64,000 bases of DNA from Triticum aestivum. Lineage: Eukaryota; Streptophyta; Magnoliopsida; Poales; Poaceae. Shown here in pieces: positions 21,976 to 33,912 of the stretch; positions within the stretch are counted from its first letter, which is position 1, and each line of letters opens with the position of its first letter. Under the pieces are notes generated by a model. The model was not told where the DNA came from. It did no database searches and worked only from the letters and a program-made list of their open reading frames with translations. The translations under genes and the position numbers were made by a program. The stretch spans positions 229,459,780 through 229,523,779 of the forward strand of contig NC_057808.1 in assembly GCF_018294505.1 (NCBI RefSeq). Reading direction: 5' to 3'.

Positions 21976-24600
21976 ATGGCCCCTTCGATCGTCTATACTG
22001 ACAAGGTCCAAGGAGAAACCTTCCTCCCCGGAAATATCTTCGTATTCGGCGGCTTCGTACTGCGGGCCAACTCACTTGGCCAACTGGAGCAGATCGACAG
22101 CTATGCCCCTGGCCGTCAGGTCAGATTTGGGAGCTTGAACTACGTTGCGGACATCCGTGGAGACTTGATCTTCGACGGATTTGAGACCACGGCGACCGTT
22201 CCCCTTCGCCTCGATGAGCACGGCTTAAACCTGCCAGCAGGCCACATCCAGGAGATAGCTCCTATAACAACTCTGGCCTTAGATCTGGAGCGGATCGAGT
22301 CGCCCGAAGATAGGAAGCTCAACCCCATCACAGAGGCGACCGATTCCGCGGCGTTGGAGCCGGACACAGATTCTACTTCCTATGATATCCGCATCAACGG
22401 AACCCCGGACTCGTCTCCGGCGACAAGTTCCGAACCCAGCGAGTCCGCGGATACCGAACTCAATCGGTTATCGATCTTCAAGTTCAGCGCCGCAGACGTC
22501 TTCCAACACTCGCCCATGGGCGACGTACTAAACTCACTAAAAAACCTATCCCTGGCAGGTGACTCGCCGCCGAACTATGTTCGGTTCGAACTTGCGGCGA
22601 ATGATGGAGAATTTTGCTTCCCACCCGCCACCCACTTCATAGCCACTGTCGAAGAGCCAACCAACACACTTGACCTCGGCTCCGAAGACATCCACGGTAT
22701 GGACGACGATGAGGGGCAAGGCCAGAACTCACTACCCGCTAGACACGGGATGGCCACTTCATGGTACGACGTGTGTATGGTAGACACACCCAACGATGCT
22801 CTCGACGATGACAAGGAGGATCCAGTTGAGGATAAACTTCCTGGCACACAGTACGAACACTGGCGTGCCCGGCGCCTCTCTAAGTCACGTCGCTCAAGAG
22901 AAAACAATACTAGCATCGGAGAAGATAACACTCTGGACAATGAAGACCCTGTTGAGGTAGGATCCGAACAGGAGGAACAGGAAGGCGGGCAAGACAGCCC
23001 TGATGAACAGGCCACATATGGAGACTCAGAGGATAGCAATTACCTCCCACTCTCCGAGGAAGAGCAGATCCTCAACAATGAGGATTTTATCGTGCCTAAG
23101 GAACCTCTCGAGCAGGAGCGCTTTAAACACCGGCTCATAGCCACTGCAAGGAGCCTAAGGAAGAAGCAGCTACAGCTTCAAGCGAGCCAAGACTTGCTCA
23201 ATGATAGATGGACCGAGGTCTTGGCCGCCGAAGAATACGGCCTCAGCGGCCCAGACAAAAGCCACCCCAAGAGTAGGTGGCTCCCTCAATACGATGGCAG
23301 GGCGTTGGAGCCCACACCACCATAGAATAATGCGGTAGGCCGACCACAGTTCAGTCCGGATAAAGTAGCAGCCCAAGCAGAGCACCATACCAACCCATCC
23401 GGCCGTAAAAACAAGAACAAAACAGCTCGGGGGAATACTCGCGACATCCAACAAGACCTGGAGGGTAGAATAGGACACACAAAATTGATATACAGATTGC
23501 GGGGACATGCCCCGACCGGTGATGATGGTTACCTATTCGGACACAACAGAGCCGACCACGCCCGGTCCGAACACCGTAAACGGAGTCCGCCGGAGGTGCT
23601 TCATAGTGTGGCCCAACATAGAGGAGCCGCACACCCTCTCTGCTTCACTGACGAGGTAATGGAGCATGAATTTCCAGACGGGTTTAAACCCATTAACATC
23701 GAATCATACGATGGAACAACAGATCCCGCGGTATGGATTGAGGATTACCTCCTCCATATTCACATGGATCGCGGAGACGACCTTCATGCCATTAAATACC
23801 TACCTCTCAAGCTCAAAGGTGCCAGCTCGGTACTGGCTGAACAGTTTGCCAGAAAATTCTATTGGCAACTGGGAAGATTTGGAAGACGCCTTTCGAGACA
23901 ACTTCCAAGGAACATATGTCCGGCCACTAGATGCTGATGACTTGAGTCATATTGTCCAGGAGCCCGGCGAGTCAGCCAGGGAGCTCTGGACTAGGTTCTT
24001 AGTCAAAAAGAACCAAATTGTCGACTGTCCGTACGCAGAAGCCCTCCCGGCCTTCAAACATAGCGTCCGGGATGAATGACTAGCGCGTCACCTCGGCCAG
24101 GAAGGACCCAAATCCATGACAACCCTTACCACTCTAATGACTCGCTTTTGTGCAGGAGAAGACAACTGACTCGCTCGTAAAAGCAACAACGCCAGCGACC
24201 CGGGCACTTCCGAAATCCGAGACGGCAACGGTAAGCCACAACGAACCGAACACAACAGTTGCAATAATACTGAAAGATTACGCGACACAGCGGTCAACGC
24301 CGGATTTCACAATCCGAAACCCGGTCAACGGAAGAAGCCACTAAAGGCAAACCAGGATGGACCATCCACCCTTGACAGGATATTGGACCGACCTTGTCAG
24401 ATTCACGGTCACCCTGATAAGCCAGCTAATCATACCAACAGAAACTGTTGGGTCCTCAAGCAGGCAGGCAAGCTTAACGCCGATCACAAGGGGAGGAGGC
24501 CACCAGGCGATAAAAACGACGGAGCGGCTCGCCAGCCGAACACCAGGGGCCAGAAACAGTTTCCCTCTGAAGTTCGACCACTCCCGGAACGGAAATAGCA
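21976..24600 (+). pseudogene. gag polyprotein of element A, frameshifted
   Basis: The first ATG is at 21976 (MAPSIVYTDKV). An open acidic N-terminal region runs to a stop at 23325. The capsid (Retrotrans_gag, PF03732-like) follows from about 23655 (FPDGFKPINIESYDGTTDPA, ...DLHAIKYLPLKLKGA). Near 23830 the frame shifts to one with LNSLPENSIGNWEDLEDAF and LSHIVQEPGESARELWTRFL, ending with a stop at 24079. A CQIHGHPDKPANHTNRNCW cysteine/histidine block near 24397-24453 is the nucleic-acid-binding motif. Gag packages element RNA in cytoplasmic particles. The stop at 23325, the shift and the stop at 24079 make this copy inactive. Confidence 0.8.
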
Positions 24601-25827
24601 GTTCGGTTTCCGTCACCCACCTACTATACTGGCAAAATTTACACCACGCGTACATCACTACGCACTCAAGATACCATGGGCATCGGCAGAAGCACAATAC
24701 GGACAACCCTGCAAGCATTCCCGTAACGTTTTTTGACCTATTTTCCATATTTTTCTGTATCATCTCTTAAGAACAGGTGACCAACAGGACAGCAACTACA
24801 ACGGGCTCTATCGGAGTTCGGATCCGTACACTCACCTAAGGGGCTACTTCCGTTAAGGATTCCCCTCCCCGAGGACGGGCGGCACAGACGTGCGACAGGA
24901 GGTCCAAAATAACTTTTTGTAGACTGCACTCTTTATTCCGAGCCTGTACTATGCCCTTTTTCCTCCGTTCCCGACCCCGAGCATGTCAAATAGCCGGGTT
25001 TGTGGTTTCCTTTTTTATATATATACATAAATTTATCATTGGCATATTGCTCCGCTCCCAGTAAACCTCATCCGAACTAATCTTTCATACTCTTTCAACA
25101 ATGAGTACGGCCTCAACGGCTGCTTTATAGATGCACCTCGGCATACCCTGCCAGGGGCTCGGTATGGGAACGAATGAGTCGCTAGTAAAAGTCCGAACAG
25201 CTCTATAGCGTACTTCGGCGTCGCAAGTTTGGCCTTATATGCATCAGCTCCGAATCATTGTCTTGGGTCAATAGTTGGGTTGCCCGGCTCCTGTGCTTGC
25301 TACCTTACGTTCCGCTCTATCGGCTAGGGTAGTAAAGGGAGAACTACTGCGATTGTTCCCTGGTCTAAACGGATGAGCACCTCAGTAGAGAAAGCCAAAA
25401 ACTGACTGTCATGATGCGGCGAGAGCTGGTCAACCACTTGACGACTTCTTGGAATCCTTAGCGATTCTCCGTGTCACACGAGGGATCTTTTTCAGATCAA
25501 ATATGTAAGGCACCATACGCCGCATACATACTAGGGGCTATGTCGTAGTCCCACCATAAAACTCCTATGGCTAAGTGAAAGTGTTAACGCCTTATAGTCC
25601 GATTGCCTGGTTCGCCGCATTATCACCTCCTTCACGGACCAAGACGTTGGATAAAGAGTGATTAAATGCTTTTCGAACACCCCCGTACTTCCTACGAGGG
25701 GGCTGAAGCCGACGACTGGAAAACTTTCAGATTATATTAAAACGGCCGCACAGGAGGAATTCAAGCTTTTGAGCAAAATATAAAAATAGATCAATTATAA
25801 AATTGTCTTTTACAATTCTAATACACC
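24601..25827. other. Interior of element A without coding signal
   Basis: This lies where the pol gene would be in an autonomous relative. I find no protease DTG/DSG, no RT and no integrase motifs in any frame. It is probably a mix of gag 3' remnants and the 3' untranslated part of the antisense gene. Confidence 0.6.
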
Positions 25828-28800
25828 TCACTCGAACATTATGTTCTTCGAGCATTGACCCTCTATCAGGCGGGCGGCTTCCAGGACGTCTTCAAAATAA
25901 TGCTCCGGCTCATTACGGTCCTTGCCCTTGGGCGGACTCTTCGCCGCAACATCGACAGCCTTCATCTTCCCCCAGAACGTCTTGACTCGGGCAAAGGCCA
26001 TCCATGCACCTTCAATGCACGCCGACCGCTTCACAGCGTCGATACGCAGCACCGCATCAACAAGACACCGCACCAGGCCAAAGTAACTCTTTGGAACAGG
26101 CTCATTCGGCCACAACCGGATTATGACGTTCTTCATGGCGTCGCCGGATATCCTATGAAGCTCGGCCCATTGGGACATCTATTCATTCAGCATCAGAGGG
26201 CACTTTGATGCGCCAAATTGTGACCAGGAAAGCTTCTCCGTTGCATACCCCTCTTGTGCTTGGTAAAATTGCGCCGCATCGAAAGAACTCTTCGGCAAGT
26301 CCAAAAATTCAGCTGGAGAACACTAGACCTGGTTCAGCTGAGCATAGTCCGGATCGCCAAACTTAGTCTGAAGCAAAAAGGGCTTACCGTCCGCTATCTC
26401 CTTAGCCTGTCGAATCCCTTCACGAGCTGCCCTAGATTCAGACCGAGCTTCACTCACCTCTCGTATGACCTTATCAAGTTCAACCATTTTGGCTTTATTC
26501 TCCTTCTCAAGGTATTCACAGTGGCTAGCAGTATTCTTCAATTCAAGCGCCAGTGCGGATATTTTCTCCTCATTTTGGCGCCGAGCTGCTTGTTCGGCTC
26601 TTAGATCAGCCGATGCCTTCTCAGCAGCCGCATCACTACACCGGGCCTCCTCCTTGGCCCGGGCTAGATCCGCCCGAAGAGCTTCAACGGCGGCAGCACC
26701 ATCTGCACTCATGCACATTTCATATAAAACTCTATTCGGCGTCAGGCCTAAATTACAAGCACATTCGTGTAAGGAATGCTCGAAATATATACCTTGCGAG
26801 TCGTCAAGACGCCTGTTGATCAATGCAATGTCATCCTCCGCAATATCCAGCTTTCGCTGTAGTTCGGCCACCTCCGTATTTCGGGTAGCCGTAGGAGGGA
26901 AGGCAGCCTGTATTCCAAGTTAAATCAAGGTTAGCACCTGAGCATAACTTTTTGATCCTCCGATCGCTTCCTTCGTAAGGCAATCCGAGTCCCAGGGGCT
27001 ACGGCATATACAACAGGTGCATTCTGTCAACATTATCCAATTGGCAAAATTACATCACAAACCTCAAAACCTCTTAGAAGGCTCGTGAAGGCCTCTGAAA
27101 TGGACGCTTGTCGCAGCATGTCCGTCAACATTTCCGGTGCTCCGGGGTCTTCGGAAACCGCCACCGGAGTACGGCATTCCTTTGAAGGAATCCGCTTACT
27201 CGCCTCCAGAATCGTCTCCGGCTGTAAACCAGACAGTTCGGGGCCGTCATTCTTGATTCCCGAACCCTGAGTGACAGAGGCACCACCTTCGGGTAACGCC
27301 TTCTTCGTTTCCTGCACTACTTGTCGGTCGGAAGGAGCCCTCCAGGACGATACCTCAAGATCATCCGCCCTGTTGGGCGAGGAGGCCGGAGAAGGCGTGT
27401 CACTCTCCATCATCTCTGGAGGAAGGTCTCCCGGGGAGGAGGACGATTGAGGAACGCCAGGCGTTAACCTGCGAGGATGTACATATGTCGGATGATTACT
27501 TCACTAATAGGAAAAGGATGAGGTATGTTTAAAGTGCCCCAGCTTCACTTACGGTTTGGCCAGAGGTTTGTCCTCATCATAAAGCTCTACGGCAACATCG
27601 CTTGCCCGGCCCAAGCCTCCCGACGATGGCACTTTTCCTCTTTTGGAAGGTTTCCCCTCCTGATCTTTAGAAGCGGCCCTCTTCTTGCCATGGAGGGTTT
27701 CCTCTGCACCTTTGCCCTCGGGCAAAAGGGTTTCGGTTTCCCAGAACACAACATCTAATTTAACCTCAGGACGGGGATCACCTCTAGTCCCCCAGTCCTC
27801 GCCCCCCTCTGCAGACACCTGGTACGGTGTCGGAGTCAGCATTCTCGTCAGCAGGGCGGTCGCAGAATCTTCGGGGAGGGGTGTCGGACACCAGATTAAC
27901 ACCGCTTTCTTTATCCAGTCCTGTATAGGGACGGATTGTTCAGTATCTTGTCAAGAGATGCTTGAATAAAAGGTGTTCGGATATCGAATACTTACCGAAG
28001 TGTCCGGATGATTGCAGTCAAGGCCAACATCTTCGGTGGTGTCCGGCCATTGCTCTCGTTCCCCGAAATATAATTTCCACATTCCTTCATGCGTTGTGCT
28101 GAAGAAGTGCTGAAGAGTCCGCCGCCCTTCTGGATTGAACTCCCACATACGGAGAGGTCGCCGCTGACATGGCAAGGTCCGACGGACTAACATTACTTGA
28201 ACGACGTTCACAAGATCGATGCCCTTCTCGGTAAGGCTTCGGATGCGACTCTGCAGAGTCTGCACTTCATTGACGGATCCCCAGTACAATCCCTTATTGA
28301 TCCATGAAGCAAGCTGAATTGGAGGGCCGGGTCTGAACGCAGGCATAGCCGCACACCTGGAGCCACGCGGCTCGTTGATATAGAACCACCCCTGCTGCCA
28401 TAAGTCAGAAGACTTAGCGAAAGATCCTTCAAACCAAACCGTGCTGGCAAGCTTGCCTATTATGACGCTGCCGCACTCCGCTTGCTCCTCCTCGGTCACC
28501 TATGGCCTCACGTCAAAGGTCTTGAGCCACAAACCAAAGTGCGGAGGAGTCCGGAGGAAGGCCTCACACGTGACGATAAATGTCGAGATGAGGAGAATAG
28601 AGTCCGGGGCCAGATCGTGAAAATCTAGCCCATAATAGAACATGAGCCCCTAGACGAAGGGGTTAAGCGCGAACCCTAACCCGTGGAGGAAGTGGGACAC
28701 AAATACTACCCTCTCGCCAGATTTGGGGGTAGGAATAACCTGCCCCTTTGCGGGAAGCCGATGAAGGATTTCTGGGGTCAGATACCTCGCCGCGCGGAGC

Positions 28801-28865
28801 TTTGCAATATCCTCCTCCGTGACAGAAGAAGCTACCCACTGGCCTAGACGGCTGGATCCAGACAT
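25828..28865 (-). pseudogene. Antisense multi-exon ORF of element A, putative gypsy-type transposon protein (PF04195-like)
   Basis: The start is MSGSSRLGQWVASSVTEEDI at 28865. The conserved globular part runs to about 27955 (VSHFLHGLGFALNPFV, CEAFLRTPPHFGLWLKTF, GWFYINEPRG, VNVVQVMLVRRTLPCQRRPL). It is broken by two in-frame TAGs at 28650-28652 and about 28500. Further exon-like blocks follow: 27902-27549 (Lys/Glu-rich), 27413-27033, 26871-26323 (long Ala/Glu/Arg coiled coil, EALRADLARAKEEARCSDAA) and 26178-25828 (WAELHRISGDAMKNVIIRLW, ending KNIMFE). The family is known mainly from plant genome annotations and its role is unknown. The order globular head, disordered middle, coiled coil and basic tail suggests a binding or scaffold protein, not an enzyme. 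Confidence 0.75.
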
Positions 28866-29383
28866 GATTGGGGCTGGTGGAGATTGGAACCCGAGGGTCA
28901 GAACTCGAGGTGGCTGGGGTTGAGGAAGAAGCAAGCGCAAAAGAAAAAGACGAGACTGGGTCCCTATATAAAGACCCCGAATACTGGGCGTCTCCCCCTG
29001 GGTCTCGAAACTTACCTACCCCCAAAGAGTTGTACCCAGGGGACAGTTGGGTTATCCACGCCTGCATTAATGAAAATCCCGTGAATAAGGGGACACGATC
29101 TCTACTTTGACAAGACGTGCCAGTAAAACTGCATCCCGAGACATGGAGCGACGGGCTAGCCCACGGTTGGAAATAATAAACAGGCAGGCGTGATACAATG
29201 TCATAAACAGTTGTCAGCGGATTGGACTCGTGGAATATTATATTCTCTACAATTGTATGCACAGGTCCGGATAATCATCCGAAGACTATCTTGGAGTTCG
29301 GAAAAAGGGGAACCCGCCTTGCAATGGCCGAAGACAATCTGCGCGCCGAACTCATTGTCATTGAAGCCAGGTTCAGGGGCTAC

Positions 29384-29864
29384 TGAGGGAGTCCTAGACT
29401 AAGGGGTCCTCGGGCGTCCGGCCTGTTATCCATTGGGCCGGACTGATGGGCTGTGAAGACATGAAGGCCGGAGACTGTACCCGTGTCCGGATTGGACTCT
29501 ACTTGGCGTGGAAGGCAAGCTTGGCAACCGACTATGTAGATTCCCTCTATTGTAACTGACTCCATGTAACCCTAGATCCCTCCGGTGTCTATATAAACCG
29601 GAGAGCGTAGTCCAGATAGAGAGATACACATTAACATAGTCATACAGGCTAGACTTCTAGGGTTTAGCCATTACAATCTCGTGGTAGATCAACTCTTGTA
29701 ACACTCATATTCATCAAGATCAATCAAGCAGGAAGTAGGGTATTACCTCCATAGAGAGGGCCCGAACCTGGGTAAACATCGTGTCCCCCGTCTCGTGTTA
29801 CCATCGATCCTAGACGCACAGTTCGGGACCCCCTACCCGAGATCTGCCGGTTTTGACACCGACA
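29384..29864 (+). repeat. 3' LTR of element A (481 bp)
   Basis: Starts TGAGGGAGTCC after the polypurine-like AGGGGCTAC and ends ACACCGACA, followed by the CCCAC duplication. TATATAAA is at 29590-29597. Confidence 0.95.
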
Positions 29865-29869
29865 CCCAC

Positions 29870-30827
29870 GGCGCGACCCACCGTGCAGGTTGCCCGCACG
29901 TGAAGAAGGAAGCTGCCAAGAAATCCCGCGGCCGCAAGAAGACGCTCCTGTACTCCCAGCACCACCACGTCAAGACCGTGTGCCGCCCGCGGTGGCGGCG
30001 CGTGGGTACCAAGACTAGGCTCCACCTCCACGACGGGCTCCAATGACTACAGCGGGCCGCCGTGCCTTCACTCCCGAGCTGCGCAGCGTCGTCTGGCCCA
30101 GCAAGTTCAAGCCCGACTTGCCTCCGAGTTACGACGGCACCCCGACCCTGCTGAGTTCTTGCAACTCTATGAGATGAACATCATGGTGGCCAGCTGCGAC
30201 GAGAAAGTCATCGCGACATGGTTTCCCATGGCCCTCAAAGATGGCGCGTGCTCGTGGCTCCTGAACCTGCCCGCGGGATCGATCTCCTCCCTGGGCGAGA
30301 TGCGCGAGCGGTTTGTCGCCAACTTCCAGGGCACTCGCGACCGCCCGCCAGCCACGGGTGACCTGCGGCGCATCAAGCAGCAGCCGGGGGAGACCCTGCA
30401 GAAGTACATCTAGCGCTTGAACAACGTTCGCCTCAAGATCCCCAAGGTAACGGACGAGGCCATCATCTCAACATTTTCTGATGGCGTCCGCGACGTCAAG
30501 ATGAAGGAGGAGCTCGCCATCCACGAGGACCTATGCACGGCTCTGGAAATGTTCAACATGGCAACCAAGTGCGCGAGAGCTGAGGAGGGGCGCCTCTCCC
30601 TCCTCGAGCTTCCAGCTGCCGACCCAGAAGACAAGAAGGCCAAGACCAAGGATGTGAAGCGCAAGGGAGCGGCCGTGCTCGCGGCTGAGCCAGAGATGAA
30701 GTGCGGCTGCGACCACCCGGAGTCGTCCAAGGGTAGCCGTCCGTTCTGCGCCTTCCACAACGTACACAGCCACAACACCAACGACTGTCAGGAGCTCAGG
30801 GCCATCCGTGATGGGCGCTTCGGTTGA
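29870..30827 (+). pseudogene. gag of element C, C-terminal part with zinc knuckle
   Basis: After the nested element the gag resumes. Capsid segments are MVASCDEKVIATWFPMALK and RERFVANFQGTRDRPPATGD (30180-30360). A TAG at 30411-30413 replaces a sense codon within QKYI/RLNN. The frame then continues LKIPKVTDEAIISTFSDGV to a CAFHNVHSHNTNDC zinc-knuckle-like motif (30749-30790), ending at 30827. This is the Retrotrans_gag plus CxxHx..HxxxC layout of grass gypsy gag. One nonsense mutation and the interruption by element A make it inactive. Confidence 0.8.
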
Positions 30828-31260
30828 CGCCCCGAGCGCCATGACCGAGGCTACGACCGAGGAGGAGGACGTAGTGGAGGACGCTAGGATGACCGCGGCC
30901 CCCGCCAGGAGTGGCGCGACCAGCCTCGTGGGGATCGCTGGCAGGACCAGCCTCGCGAGGGCGCCTGGAGAGACCAGCCTCGTGAGGACCGTCCGCGGGG
31001 CAAGGCCGGACTCCCTCCGCTACCACCACCACCGAGGAGGAATGACGACCATCACCAGGACGAGGGGGCTGGGGGCTTCCAGGAGCCTCGCGCCATCGCT
31101 TGCATCTTGGGTGGCGCTCAGGCCCCCACCTCTCAGCGCATATTCAAGCAGTTTGCTCGCAAGGTGAACGCGGCCCTCCCCAGGCTCGAAGCCACGCGCC
31201 CGCTCAGGTGGTCCAAGTGCACCATTACCTTCAGCTCATCCGACTAGCTCAAGTGCGCGG
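30828..31260 (+). pseudogene. gag-protease linker of element C
   Basis: A shifted frame carries an Arg/Gly/Asp-rich RNA-binding-like linker (WRDQPRGDRWQDQPRE, about 30910-30960). It is followed by the conserved lead-in to the protease, RAIACILGGAQAP (31092-31130). A frameshift near 30826 and a stop at about 31245 separate it from gag and protease. Confidence 0.55.
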
Positions 31261-31280
31261 CAACTGCCGGCGCCCTCCCA

Positions 31281-31775
31281 ATGCTCTGCTCGCCCATCAT
31301 CAGCAATGTCCAAGTCACCAAGACCCTCATCGACGGCAGCGCAGGGCTCAATGTCCTATCCGTCGAGACATTCGACCGCCTCCAAGTGCCATATGATCAA
31401 CTACAGCCAACCAAGCCCTTCTCAGGAGTGACCGATGGCTCCACCACCCCGATAGGGCAGGTTCGCCTCCCTGTCACCTTCGGCAAGCGCGACAACTACC
31501 GCACCGAGCTCATCGACTTCGACGTCGCCCACATCCGCCTGCCGTACAATGCCATCCTTGGATATCCAGCCCTGGCCAAGTTTATGGCAGTGACTCAACA
31601 CGGCTACAATGTCCTCAAGATGCCAGGGAGCTGCGGCATCATCACGGTCGCCTGCGAGGAAAGGGAGACGGTGTGCTCTCTCAAGCGTGCTTACCAGGCT
31701 GCGGGGGCAGAAGACCCAGACAACGAAGCTGCCGTCTACCCTCCTGGGGCAGTCCCCAAGAAGAAGAAGAAGTAG
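31281..31775 (+). pseudogene. Retropepsin-like aspartic protease of element C
   Basis: The active-site-like TKTLIDGSAGLNVLSVETF (31320-31376) stands where LIDxGSxLNIL is usual; the second loop ILGYPALAKFMAVTQHGYNV is at 31555-31610. The Asp is kept, but DGSA differs from the DTG/DSG norm, a variant found in this plant family. The frame ends at 31775 with a poly-Lys tail. In the intact element it would cut the gag-pol polyprotein. Confidence 0.7.
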
Positions 31776-31899
31776 TTGCTCTGCCAAGGGCCTCAGGGCA
31801 GCGGTGTCTCCAGCGGCACCACCTCAGGACCTGCACCCACGGATGGGGCGCCTCCCTCCCTCGCATAGGAAGGCGCGCCCGGCGCCCTCCTCAGGCTAG

Positions 31900-32417
31900 G
31901 CTTGGGGGCTCTCTTCTGGAGTGCCTCTGACCTGGCCCATGTCACGAGGGAGGCGCTCGGGCACCATGTGGAGGCTTGCTTCACCGCACGCTTCCCCCAA
32001 GAGGGCACAAGGCGTGGAGTGCCTGGTGCTCAGGAGTTCATCACCAAGGCAATCGAGGAGCTTCAGGAGGCGAGAATCTTGCGCGGCGACCGCTGCCAAC
32101 CACCTGGCGCAGCCCCTCGTCCTGGCGAGGACGACGAGCTACACGTCTGCATCGACATCCCAGGACTCAACAGGGCGGCATCTCAGGCACGTTTATGGCC
32201 TTCGCGTGTTGGTCGGTGCGAGGGCCCACCTCATAGCTATGTTTGCATGCCATTCGGCTTGCCGAACGCAGCTGTCACCTTCCAGCGCCACTTGCGGAGC
32301 GTTCTGGTGGCTCATGAGGCCAGGCGTCACGCTGTCCTGGCAGAGATGGCGACGGTTCTTCATGAGCCGCCCGGCCCCCCGAAGCCTCCCGAGGCTCAGG
32401 ACCCAGGCGACTCGTGA
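31900..32417 (+). pseudogene. Reverse transcriptase remnant of element C, internally deleted
   Basis: One 171-codon frame contains LHVCIDIPGLNRA (RT motif with a degenerate DxxxLN core) and shortly after SYVCMPFGLPNAAVTFQR (the MPFGLxNAxxTFQR motif). The YxDD catalytic motif, RNase H, and integrase that should follow are absent; about 3 kb of pol appears to be deleted. A Pro/Glu-rich tail ends it at 32417. It cannot reverse transcribe. Confidence 0.75.
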
Positions 32418-33912
32418 GGAGCAACTTCTTCAGCATGCGTCTTCAGCTGCTTCAACACCTCTCCAGCAACGGTACCAGGTGACTCTTTCTGATTCATTCA
32501 GTTGGGGGTGCCCCTCGGGCGCCATTATCCCCAACTCGCACGGGCCTATCCCTGTGACGTGTATCCTTTTGCATCTCTAGCTTACTCTGTCAGGGGCGCC
32601 CCTCGGGCTGCATCATCCCCAGGCCGCATGGGTCCGTCCCTGCGGCATGTATCGTCCTTGCATTTATCTGAACTAGCTTGCCTCCTTGCATGAGTCACCT
32701 TAAGATTATCACCTACTTGCCTGTTACCCTTCGCGGCCACCCGCGTTGCCGATCGGCCTCTTGCTCATCCCGCAACGGGGGCTACACATGCTGGAACGGT
32801 GCTTGTGCTCGGGTCCGTCCCTGCAACACTGACAAACCCGAGTGGTCGAGCTCTGGCTCGCGGCACGCCCCGCGCACGTGACCTCACCAGACCCTCAGTG
32901 CCTTCATCTTCTTGCGGACAGACCAGCGGCAAGGCAGCAAGCGCAATTACAAGCTGTATTCTCTCCTCGCACTAACCCGCAGGGATCTACGGGGCTCGGC
33001 TATGGGTGTCTCGCCGGTTGCCCTCCTTGCGCGTTAAAGGGGGGGCTCCTGAGCATCGCGCCTCAGGAGCTCCTACTGACTCTCCAGCCCTCACCCCCTG
33101 GCCTTGACCACGGCATCGCGACCTGACATACCAGTGGCGGCTGAGCTTGCTCGAGGGTCGGGACCCGAAGAGGCAGAGCACTTAGAAGAGCGTGAAAAGG
33201 GGGAAGCTGGCGCGAGCCTAACCTACCGTACCACCGCCGCTAACGCGCCAATCGGACGCTACACAAGGAATCGCCTCAGGCTCGCTAAGATAATTCACGC
33301 ATTCAAGTGTGCCCAGCGCTGTGACTCAGGATTCCGACTCTTGCAGCCTTTCTCCGGCAATGCTGCCTTCCTCTTGTGCCTTCAGGGAGCTGCTTGCACG
33401 CTAAAGGGGACCTCTTGAGCATCACGCCTCAGGATCTCTTACCGTACCTCGGGCCGCTCACCTCCTGGCCTTGACCACGGCATCGCGACCTGGCATACCA
33501 GCGACGACAGAAGCCTGCCTGGGGACTGGGACCTGTCGGCATAGAGTGCTAAGCTGCCGAGAGGACGAAAAGGGGGGACAATGCCGAAGCAAGACACACA
33601 ACCGCGAACATCATAATGGGAATAATATCGGCGCAAAAGCACTACAGATTCTTTACACACACCCATGGGGTTCATCTCGATTTTTCGCAGGGAACAAGAG
33701 AAGAAGGCTTCTGGGGGTCGTATCTACAGACGTCGCCGCAGATGCCATCATCAATAGTGGGCCACGCTGGGCGGACGCTAACCCCGTCCAGATCACCGAC
33801 GATGATGAGCAGATGCCATCGCTGCACTCCGGGCACGGCGAGAGCTCGGGGGCACGTAGCTGTCGTCGCTCGTCTCCGGAGTCTCGTCAAGCTCAGGAGA
33901 GTCGCTGGACTC
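32418..33912. repeat. Non-coding interior of element C with a 0.37 kb diverged duplication
   Basis: The segment CTTGACCACGGCATCGCGACCTG occurs at about 33101 and 33471, each preceded by a GAGCATC.CGCCTCAGGA block (33050, 33418). This indicates an imperfect tandem duplication of about 370 bases. Another short pair, GGGGCGCC/CCCTCGGGC with GTCCCTG, is near 32510 and 32595. No protein domain is recognised. Confidence 0.6.

Larger units (their letters stand above)
21448..29864 (+). mobile_element. Complete non-autonomous Ty3/gypsy element A (8.4 kb) nested in element C
   Basis: The two 481-bp LTRs (21448-21928, 29384-29864) differ by about 16 bases by eye, roughly 3%. A 5-base duplication CCCAC lies at 21443-21447 and 29865-29869. 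The interior has gag and a zinc-knuckle-like region on the plus strand (to about 24600) but no protease, reverse transcriptase, RNase H or integrase. The remaining space carries a long multi-exon ORF on the minus strand. It belongs to the same LTR family as element B. Movement would need enzymes from a related element. A gag plus an antisense gene recalls Tat/Grande-lineage elements; that is inference. Confidence 0.93.

Noticed and set aside
28663..29262. 199-codon minus-strand frame next to the 3' LTR of element A
   Set aside because: It overlaps the real antisense frame that starts at 28865 and carries none of its motifs.
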